The position numbers and the translations under genes are program-made. A DNA stretch of 27,368 nucleotides, from the NCBI GenBank assembly GCA_009602735.1, contig WELA01000853.1:177234-204601 (forward strand), given 5' to 3'. Of the stretch, positions 20,591 to 27,368 are shown piece by piece (within the stretch, counting starts at the first letter, position 1; every line of letters starts with the position of its first letter). The notes below the pieces were generated by a model. It had not been told where the DNA came from, did no database searches, and saw only the letters and a list, made by a program, of their open reading frames with translations. Origin of the DNA: Mesotaenium endlicherianum (taxonomy: Eukaryota > Streptophyta > Zygnematophyceae > Zygnematales > Mesotaeniaceae).

Positions 20591-21311
20591 TCATCCCCCT
20601 CCTCAAGATGCGACGTCCTCGACGCATTCTGTAGATAACGCCTCAACTTACTCTCACAATGAGTCAAGTTGGCCTCTGGCTCCCAAGTGTTGTCGTTCGC
20701 AGGGTAGCCTTTCCATTTGACCAGATACTCTTGGACAAATTGTTGACCTCGCTTGACTCGTCAATCGCCGACAATCGCCTCCACTTCATATTCCAATACA
20801 TCATCGATCTCGACCGGTGGTGGCGGTATAGGTAGTCGTCCTGGATGTCCTTCATTCGGGTCAACGTATGGCCGCAAACAACTGACATGGAACACATCAT
20901 GGATACGCCAGCCTGAAGGAAGTTCCAACTTGTAGGCCACTGGATTCACCTGCTTGAGCACTACAAAGGGACCTGTAAACCGTGCCCGCAGTTTCCTCTT
21001 GCCTGTGAAAGGTAGGTTCTCTGTGGACAAGAGTACTTTGTCGCCCACATGGAATGTCACTTCCCTCCTGTGCTTGTTAGCATGCTTGACCTGCTCTTCC
21101 TGTGCCTTCCGAATACACGTCTTCGCCATATCCCAAGTCTTGGCCATCTGCTCCATAAAAGCTTGTGTAGTAGGAACCTGAGTCTCCTTGGCCTTCTCCA
21201 ACAAGATGTTCCCTGGATGATATATTTCTCGCCCATAAACCATAGCGAATGGTGACTGCTTGGTGGATCCCTGCATGCTGTTGTTGTAGGCAAACTCCAA
21301 TCCTGGTAGCT
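20578..21311 (-). pseudogene. Element B integrase C-terminus and chromodomain
   Basis: Downstream of the N at 21312 the frame continues with FAYNNSMQGSTKQSPFAMVYG, VGDKVLLSTENLP, the GPF(V)V motif and DVFHVSCLRPY, typical of chromovirus integrase ends. A TGA at 20763-20761 interrupts EYEVEAIVGD. In the same frame it is followed by [13 protein letters not shown] and NTWEPEANL, an unmistakable chromodomain with its aromatic residues (Tyr, Trp, Trp). Chromodomains direct integration to marked chromatin. The frame then runs to a TAG inside the 3' LTR (20580-20578). The TGA would be CGA (Arg) before a C-to-T change. Confidence 0.9.
20591..20604 (-). promoter_or_regulatory. Polypurine tract of Element B
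   Basis: GAGGAGGGGGATGA lies directly before the 3' LTR on the element strand and primes plus-strand DNA synthesis. It overlaps the last codons of the polyprotein. Confidence 0.75.
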
Positions 21312-21312
21312 N

Positions 21313-22065
21313 AGCAGCTTCTTATCCCACTCCGAAGGGTCCTCCATAGTGAAACTCCTGAGCACCTCTTGCAGAGTTCTGTTGAGCCTCTCACTCTGCC
21401 CATCTATCTGAGGGTGATGGGAAGTGCTCATACCCAGCTTGGTCCCCATCAAAGTAAGCAATGACCGCCAAAAGTTGCTAGTGAACCTTGGATCCCGATC
21501 TGAAACGATCACCTTCGGCAACCCATGTAGCCTGAAAATATGATCAAAGAATAGCCGTGCCACATCCGCTGCCGTAGAAGTCTCCTTCATGGGAATGAAG
21601 TGAGCCATCTTGCTGAGTCTGTCAGACACAACCCATACTGCATCGTGCCCTTGACCACTGACTGGTAACGATGTGATGAAGTCCATAGCAATCTGCTCCC
21701 AGGGATACTCTGGAATAGGCAGGGGCTGCAATGTACCTCCCTTCTTTTGATTTGGTGTCTTGTTTCTCTGGCACGCATCGCAACTCCTGATCCACTCCTC
21801 GATGTCCTTGTCCATATTTCTCCAGTAGTATTCCCGCTTCAGCACGCTTGCCGTCTTCTCGCTTCCAAAGTGTCCAGCATATAAGCAGTCATGATGCTCC
21901 GCAAGTAGTAAGTCTCGTAGCTCCTTGATGTCAGGTACCACCACTCTCTTGGAATCACCATAATACCATATGCCGTCCTTCTTCTGCATACTCGCGTTGA
22001 ACTCCGCTGCTCCACCATCAGCAAACTGTGGGTCCTCCTCATAACCTTTTTGAAGCTTCTCCTTG
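21313..22065 (-). CDS. Element B integrase, zinc-binding and catalytic core
   Basis: This part of Pol inserts the element DNA. The HHCC zinc finger is visible (HHDCLYAGHFG ... CDACQRNK). It is followed by the DDE core with WEQIAMDFITSLP (first Asp), VIVSDRDPRFTS (second Asp) and GQSERLNRTLQ (Glu). The three catalytic acids are intact. The segment lies between the single-N joins at 22066 and 21312. Collapsing the duplicated CAAGAG/CAAGGAG at 22066 puts it in frame with RNase H, so it belongs to one polyprotein. Confidence 0.9.
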
Positions 22066-22066
22066 N

Positions 22067-23890
22067 CTCTTGAAGTCCATATTCTCCTTAATGACTGAAA
22101 CAGCTGCAAGGTCACACCTCCTGGATAGAGCGTTTGCAGGGTTGATCTTCCCAGGTAAGTACTCAATCTTGTGGTCGAACTGTTGCAGAAACTCCATCCA
22201 CCTTGCCTGTCTTGGTGTCAACGTTGGTTGCGTCATAAACTTCTCCAAGCTCTTGTGGTCGGTCTTGATGAACACCTTCCGACCGTCCACATAACATCGC
22301 CAAATCCTCAAAGCCTGGATAACAGCCAACATCTCCCGCTCGTGTGCTGCATAGTTCTGCTCCGCAGGACTCAACTTTCTGCTCTTATATGCCACAGGCT
22401 GCAATCCTTTGCCCTGGTCCTGGAGAAGAATGGCTCCCACTGCAAAGTTTGACGCGTTTGTGATGATGGTGAAAGGAAGCTCTGGACTTGCAATTGCCAA
22501 CAAAGGTGTCTGTGTCGACAGCTCCTTAATCTTCTCAAATGCTTGCTGCTCCTTGTCACCCCATAGCCACTTCTCCTGCTTCTTCAACATGTCCGTGAGC
22601 GGTGCACATACCTTGGCAAATCCTTCAATGAAACGTCGATAATAATTCGCCATGCCGAGGAAACTCCTGAGTTGATGAATATCAGCAGGTACCGGCCAAT
22701 CTCTGACTGCTTGCACCTTCTTCTGCTCCACCTTGACTCCTTCAGCTCCCACTATGTGTCCAAGAAACTCGACCTCCTTGAGACAGAAGTCGCACTTGCT
22801 CATCTTCCCATACAGCTTCTGATCTCTCAAGACCTCCAACACCTTCCTCAGATGTCCCACATGTTCTTCCGAGGTCTTCGAATAGATCAGGATGTCGTTC
22901 AAAAATATCACCACAAACTGGTCCAAGTAGGGTCTGAAGATACTATTTATGAGTCCCATGAATGTAGCAGGTGCATTAGTCAATCCAAAAGGCATGACTG
23001 TGAACTCGAACAAACCATAGCGGGTTCTGAAAGCAGTCTTCTGAACGTCTCCTTCCGCAATCCGTACCTGGTGATAGCCACTCCTCAAATTGATCTTCGA
23101 GAAATACTTCGCCCCGACAAGCCTGTCAATCAACTCGTCTACTCGTGGAAGTGGGTACCTATTCTTGATGGTGACCTTGTTGAGAGCCCGGTAGTCGACA
23201 CACATCCTCATAGTCCCATCCTTCTTCTTCACAAATAAGACTTGCGTTGCAAATGGAGACTCGCTGGGTCGGATGAATCCCTTCTCCAGTAACTCCGTCA
23301 GCTGCTTCTTCAACTCGTCCAACTCCGCAAACGATTGACGATAGGCGGGTCTCACTGGTGGCTTGCTCCCTGGTTCCAACTCAATCTTGTGCTCCATAGC
23401 TCTCTGTGGAGGTAATCCTGCAGGTAATTCCTCAGGAAATACGCACTTGAACTCCTCCAACAGCGCCTTAATTTGGGCAGGCATCTGAGCAGGCTTCTTC
23501 TCTTGAGCAGTTGGGCTCTGCTCCTTCTGAGCAAGGGGATCAGACACCACTACTTGCTCCTCCGGCGATGTACATTCGCCCAGGCTGTTAGGATTCACGC
23601 TTGCTCCATCTGATGACCTGGCGAGGGCCACCGAAACAAGGTACATCTCCTTCACCTGATTCGCCCTGCATAGCTTCTTAACTTGCAGGCTCGACAGAAG
23701 ACAGTTACTTGTGGTCGTATCTACCTCCACCTGTTTCGCTGTCTCCATTCGACCATCACGCCCTTGGACTTTCACTTGTCCTGTGCTCCAGTGCACTTGA
23801 GGGTTGGCTTNTAGAGGGTTGGCTTTTCTCAGCCATGGTCGGCCCAATATCACCTCATGGTGACCTAACTCTGCCTGCTCCATAACTTCA
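22067..23890 (-). pseudogene. Element B reverse transcriptase and RNase H with altered catalytic Asp
   Basis: A single frame of about 600 codons covers RT and RNase H of chromovirus type: [27 protein letters not shown], the thumb [13 protein letters not shown], and RNase [13 protein letters not shown] and [12 protein letters not shown]. No stops occur, yet several catalytic aspartates read as Asn: motif A is [11 protein letters not shown] (Asn at 23091-23089), motif C is [10 protein letters not shown] (Asn at 22899-22897), the first RNase H Asp is ITNAS (22458-22456) and the last is NPANALSRR (22134-22132). The usual forms are KIDLRSGYHQ, (F/Y)xDD, TDAS and ADALSR. The protein should be inactive in DNA synthesis. 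The N at 22066 separates it from integrase and causes the apparent frame change. Confidence 0.9.
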
Positions 23891-24255
23891 GTACTCTGGT
23901 TCCCGCTACTTCCACGTGAATAGCTTCCGTAGGTGCACCACATTTGACTCTCTGCCCATTCGCCAAAATTGCCTTCTTAACCTCATAATGCTTCTGCACA
24001 GGGATTCGCCACTCCTTCACAAGCTTCTTGTGCACAAAGTTTGCACTTGCGCCACTGTCGACCATACACTTCGCCTTGTTGCTGTCGACCACTCCTTCCA
24101 CGATGATAGGCTTGTCAACGTCTCGTCCTTTGCTTCTCGGCAGGCTCCTGGGGATAACCTCCTTGTGAGTTCTCGTCTTCACGCCAGTAGACACCCCAGA
24201 ACGACTTACTGGCGTCCTCCTTTTTCCTGCTGTTGAGGTTGCTTCGCCTTCACAT
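23865..24255 (-). pseudogene. Element B aspartic protease (frame broken)
   Basis: The retroviral-type protease active site MVDSGASANFVHKKLV is present, followed by ANGQRVKCG and AIHVEVAGTRV. A one-base shift near 23890 then moves the frame; the C-terminal part ELGHHEVILGRPWL, with the ILG motif, is in the pol frame. Since the break falls inside the domain it is probably a lesion and not a regulated junction. A further N at 23811 lies inside a duplicated AAGCCAACCCTC. Confidence 0.85.
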
Positions 24256-25159
24256 GACAGTCTCGAGCCAGATGTCCAAGCTTGCCGCAACTATAGCACG
24301 GTCCTCTCGGCTTGAAATTCTGCTGCCTGCGCTGGTACTGCACAAGTCCCAACTCCATGGGTACTGGACCTTGAACACTCGTGCTTGGCGCTTGAGATCC
24401 AAAGTGTCGATATCCTCCAAAGTTGTGGCTGCCCCACTGCCTCTGACTATACTCCACAGCGTCGACCCTTGTTGCCAATGCCATCATTTCTCCAAGACTG
24501 GTAGGGTCCTTGAGCGCCACTTCCTTGGCCACAGTTGGCTTGAGTCCCCTCTTGAACTTGTCCATCATCTCCGACTCGTGCATGGATGGACATTGAAGCA
24601 CCAGCTCGTTGAAGCGCGATACATACTCTTGAACGCTTGCTCGTTGACGAAGGCGCACCAATAGATCTCGAGCGGTAGCCTCGGGTGCAATAGGTTGAAA
24701 TTGCCTCTTCAAGCCTTCAAATAGCTGATCAACAGTAGCAGGAACTCCAGACAGCTGCTCTTCTCGTTCATACCAAGCTCCAGCACTCTTCTGCAGCAAA
24801 GTTATGACAAAGGCGACTTGCCTGTCGGGCGTGAGCGCAGAATACTCCATAAACTTCTTCACTCCAAAAATCCATTGATGAACAGGCGGCGATCCACGCT
24901 CTCCAGTATAAACTTCAGGCTTAGGCGCACGCACTCCTGATGCGGGTGGAATAACTGGTTGCACCACTGGGTTAACATGAATCGGTGGTACAACAGGTGC
25001 AGGTGCCGAACTCGTCGAAGCGGCGTTCCCCATAACAACTCGCACCATTCTCTCCACCTCCGCGCGCATACTTTGTTGAAACTGGGTGTAGACTTCTCCT
25101 CCAATTGCATTTGCCATTTGTCTTAGCATCGCCTGCATCTCTTGTTGCTCTCTGGTCAT
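24206..25159 (-). CDS. Element B Gag
   Basis: An intact 317-residue Gag starting with ATG about 100 bp downstream of the PBS. A Pro/Val-rich region (to about residue 75) is followed by a typical Ty3 capsid (retrotrans_gag) domain with WYEREEQL and YVSRFNELVLQCP, then one CX2CX4HX4C zinc knuckle CYSCGKLGHLARDC (24298-24257) and a basic, Gln-rich tail. It ends in TAA at 24206 just after the knuckle. Protease continues in the -1 frame, which is open across the stop. An A5 tract (GGAAAAAGG) lies shortly before the stop, so programmed -1 frameshifting is possible but the heptamer is not canonical. Confidence 0.9.
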   Translation of the reverse strand: MTREQQEMQAMLRQMANAIGGEVYTQFQQSMRAEVERMVRVVMGNAASTSSAPAPVVPPIHVNPVVQPVIPPASGVRAPKPEVYTGERGSPPVHQWIFGVKKFMEYSALTPDRQVAFVITLLQKSAGAWYEREEQLSGVPATVDQLFEGLKRQFQPIAPEATARDLLVRLRQRASVQEYVSRFNELVLQCPSMHESEMMDKFKRGLKPTVAKEVALKDPTSLGEMMALATRVDAVEYSQRQWGSHNFGGYRHFGSQAPSTSVQGPVPMELGLVQYQRRQQNFKPRGPCYSCGKLGHLARDCHVKAKQPQQQEKGGRQ

Positions 25160-25260
25160 TGTTGGTGCTGCCTACTGCCCCGCGCGCTCAACATGCTCGA
25201 CATGTTCGCCTCCTCCAGCTGCCGGCTGTGACTCCATAATATAATATGCAAACTAGTCCT

Positions 25261-25272
25261 GCTCCAATACCA
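25261..25272 (-). promoter_or_regulatory. Primer-binding site of Element B (initiator tRNA-Met type)
   Basis: TGGTATTGGAGC begins two bases inside the 5' LTR on the element strand. It matches the plant initiator tRNA-Met PBS TGGTATCAGAGC at 10 of 12 positions, which confirms the orientation of the element. Confidence 0.75.
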
Positions 25273-25274
25273 GA

Positions 25275-26018
25275 TCAAAGGGACAAAGTGCCCTAGTGGA
25301 AGCGTAGTGACTCACGAGGAAAGGAACTAGTTGCCATCATACTAGAGAGTGCAGCGGCAGATCACTAACAAAGCTTAGGAAAAAAACTCAACATTTTGAG
25401 TAGCAAGAAACTGCTCACAAATGATGTAGGATGAAAGGCCTTGTCATTACAAACCCGTAGAAATTTACAGAAGTGAAAACTGATAAGAAACAAAGAAGTT
25501 ATGCCTATTTATAATTTTCCGCCTAAGTGCTCCTCCCTCGGAGGAAGCTACGGATTTTCCTAAGTGTTCGTCAAATCGTCCCTTCCAGAATATTCGTGAG
25601 TAAGCCAGACCAGTCTAATCTGACGTGTCGGGCCAAATTGACGTCCACATACATGCATCGACATTACTAGAATATTCTATCTTAGACGCGCTAGGCTAAA
25701 CCGAAACTTCTAGGTAAATTGACCTAGTCGACACTCCGCGTCAGCCGAACTTACGTGAAGGTTCGAGTTCATTCTAACGGGCCAGATCGCTCGACGCTGT
25801 CGGTCAATCCGACGGTCGCGCTCACCGCGAATTAAGGACAGTCGTCAACCGACCTCAAAACTAATTAAACTTCAGAAATCTGTAACTCTCTCAATACTTG
25901 ACCAAATTCGATGAACTTTATATCAAAATGACCACAAAAATGCACTCTACATGAATGTACAATCAAAACATAATTTTATGAAACTCAAAATTGCACTTTA
26001 TAAACCTATGACCTTACA
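25275..26018 (-). repeat. 5' LTR of Element B
   Basis: 744 bp, co-linear with the other LTR. Its inner end reads TTTGA instead of TTTCA on the element strand, so the terminal CA is mutated by one base. Confidence 0.95.
25504..25513 (-). promoter_or_regulatory. TATA box in the 5' LTR of Element B
   Basis: TATAAATAGG on the element strand, a good plant-type core promoter, about 230 bp upstream of the end of the 5' LTR. The 3' LTR has TATAACCAGG instead, so two LTR differences fall inside this box. Confidence 0.6.
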
Positions 26019-26023
26019 ACGGT

Positions 26024-26957
26024 GGTGCACAGAGCAGGATTGCTCAACAACGACGCCGATGGACTCAGCTGGAACTCAGACCCATCTTCAGACGACAGAA
26101 CAGGAGCCCAAGAAGACGAAGACTCGAGCAGCCCAGCAGAGTTGGTGGCTTGCCAAGCCGAAATGGCTGGAATAGTAGCATCAGGTGAAGCTGAGCCTCT
26201 ACCCCTGTTCAGTCCAGAGATCTGGAAAGATCGAGCTACTATGCACTGGCTGAAGACGGGAACTCACTTGGAAGGACTATCAGTGAAGGAGAAGGACCAG
26301 GTAGACCATCGAGCTAAAAGGTTTTGCCGGAAACGCAACAACCTCTTCAAAATTGAAGAAATTGGTCAGGAGAAGTTAGTGCCAGAACCCATCAGGAGAC
26401 GAGCTCTTGTGCAGGAAATGCACGAGAATACTAGACACTATGGTGTCATGAAGACGTATAGTCTTTTGGAGCTGTCTTACTGGTGGAGGGGCATGAAGCA
26501 GCAGTGTGAAGATGTGATCAAGGCCTGCCAAAGCTGTAATTGCGTCAAGGCTGGTTTTACACAGCAACATCCACACTTACAACCTTTGCCAATCATGGGC
26601 CTAGGCTACCGCTGGAGCTGCGATCTCGCAGGTGAGCTACCGCTGTCTAAAGCAAGGTAACAAGTATATCATGCTCATGATTGAGTATTTCTCTGAGTGG
26701 ATAGAGGTTGTGCCTCTGACTGCTAAGGAGAGTCTAGGGACCGCGGAAGCGTTCCTCAATGGTGTGATTGTGCGTCATGGAGCTCCAGCAGAAGTGCTGA
26801 CAGACCAAGGGTCTGAGTTCCAAGGGTCTTTTTAGAAACTCTTGGACAGATGCTTCATCGATCATCGCACTACGTCTACAGATCATCCGCAAGCAGATGG
26901 TCTCGCAGAAAGGATGGTGCAAACCATTAAGTCTGCTTTGTGCAAGTTTTGCCTTGA
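26024..26957 (+). pseudogene. Element A end of RNase H and integrase
   Basis: After Element B, coding resumes with VVHRAGLLNNDADGLSW, the end of RNase H. A spacer follows, then the integrase zinc finger HENTRHYG ... CQSCNCVKA (His from 26421). A frameshift near 26650 leads into YIMLMIEYFSEWIEVVPL, TDQGSEFQG (second catalytic Asp at 26803) and, beyond a TAG at 26833, STDHPQADGLAERMVQTIKSAL with the catalytic Glu. Similarity stops abruptly at about 26957, well before the usual C-terminal domain, so the rest has been displaced or deleted. No chromodomain can be assessed. Confidence 0.88.
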
Positions 26958-27368
26958 GTGAAATGAATCGACTTACCAAATAGGCGATTAATAATTAATA
27001 AAGATCTTTATATCAGCAAGTAATCTTGATGGCAATTTCCGTTAACTGGTTAAACGGCAAAGGACAATACACTAGCAGTGAATAATACTGGTAAGTCAAA
27101 TGCGAGTAAACTAGCATCAATAATGCAAATCAGTAAACTCATACATAAGCAAGGTTAGAAGACAGTGCGTATCAATGGCTTCTCGCCTTGGATTCAGATC
27201 ACTCTCAGTAAGCTGTACAGGAGAGTTGGCCTCGTTTCCGAATGCCGAACTCGAGGGCAATGCCTAGCATATGTACATGGAATGAGATTACTGTTCAACG
27301 GTCAGTGCGATGGCACCGCCTACCCGGGAGTTAACCACGTTGGTAGGACCTCGGTTAACCAAATCCAC
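26958..27368. other. Unrecognised sequence after Element A integrase breaks off
   Basis: 411 bp to the window edge without an open frame of note. It begins TGAAATGAATCGACTTACC and repeats short motifs (GACTTACC inverted at about 27091; GTTAACC twice near 27330-27360). A TG start at a sharp break in coding sequence would suit the LTR of a further nested element, but the far end is outside the window. Confidence 0.35.

Larger units (their letters stand above)
19847..26018 (-). mobile_element. Element B: Ty3/gypsy chromovirus nested in Element A
   Basis: A full-length 6,172-bp LTR retrotransposon read leftward. It has 744-bp LTRs at both ends, TG...CA termini (one end mutated), a 5-bp target duplication ACGGT (19842-19846 and 26019-26023), a PBS, a polypurine tract, and gag, protease, RT, RNase H, integrase and chromodomain. 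The LTRs differ at about 19 positions by my count with no indels (about 97.4% identity), so insertion is moderately old. Removing it with one target copy rejoins the Element A RNase H-integrase junction in frame. Two of its apparent frame breaks coincide with single-N assembly joins. Confidence 0.95.
6280..26957 (+). mobile_element. Element A: decayed Ty3/gypsy retrotransposon encoding a DNA methyltransferase
   Basis: Order on the plus strand: leader, Gag, aspartic protease, C5-cytosine methyltransferase, unknown domain, reverse transcriptase, RNase H, integrase. RT-RNase H-integrase order defines Ty3/gypsy. It is interrupted by a hAT-like element (10686-15605) and by Element B (19847-26018); without these and their target duplications about 8.1 kb of coding sequence remains from 7737. 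It has in-frame stops at 7977, 15788, 16360, 17967, 18441 and 26833, and about seven frameshifts (near 9971, at or near 10685, 16105-16125, 16970, 19190, 19830 and 26650), so it is a fossil. The left edge is not defined: I could not fix the LTR start, PBS or target duplication. The right LTR lies beyond the window or is lost. Confidence 0.85.

Noticed and set aside
1..27368. CRISPR arrays, rRNA genes, complete tRNA genes, bacterial promoters
   Set aside because: No regularly spaced identical repeats with unique spacers, no rRNA blocks, no foldable tRNA; the content is eukaryotic.

Overview
The window is eukaryotic nuclear DNA, most likely from a streptophyte green alga (charophyte) or an early land-plant relative. 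Three things point there: a spliced plant-type A1 aspartic protease gene, an LTR element whose primer-binding site resembles plant initiator-tRNA-Met sites, and a Ty3/gypsy element carrying a C5-cytosine DNA methyltransferase (DNMT). DNMT-carrying retrotransposons have been reported, as I recall, from dinoflagellates and charophytes. The species call is an inference. There is no bacterial operon, rRNA gene, CRISPR array or complete tRNA gene.

Layout. (1) 1-3960: the 5' part of a host aspartic protease gene on the minus strand. Three exons (3844-3498, 2482-2353, 1105-1047) are separated by long introns full of CA/GT, TA and GGCTGT repeats. Four W-box-like TTGAC sites lie just upstream of the start codon. 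(2) 3961-about 6280: no gene recognised. (3) About 6280-26957: Element A, a large decayed plus-strand Ty3/gypsy retrotransposon. Its order is leader, Gag with two zinc knuckles, protease, DNMT (motifs I, II, IV, VI, VIII, X), about 690 residues of unknown function, reverse transcriptase, RNase H, integrase. (4) Element A is split by two later insertions. A 4,920-bp hAT-like DNA transposon (10686-15605; 18-bp inverted repeats, 8-bp target duplication) sits inside the DNMT. A 6,172-bp minus-strand chromovirus, Element B (19847-26018; 744-bp LTRs, 5-bp target duplication), sits at the RNase H-integrase boundary. (5) Integrase similarity stops near 26957; the remaining 411 bp are unrecognised and may begin a third insertion.

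History. Element A inserted first and was later broken by the hAT-like element and by Element B; the order of those two cannot be told. Both retroelements carry C-to-T or G-to-A type lesions (CAG to TAG, CGA to TGA, Asp to Asn), as expected from deamination of methylated cytosine. Element A also carries about seven frameshifts. Neither looks autonomous now. Element B keeps protease and integrase catalytic residues but has Asn at several reverse transcriptase and RNase H catalytic Asp positions. Four single N bases (13721, 21312, 22066, 23811) look like assembly joins, at least three of them flanked by short duplicated sequence. They explain two of Element B's apparent frame breaks.
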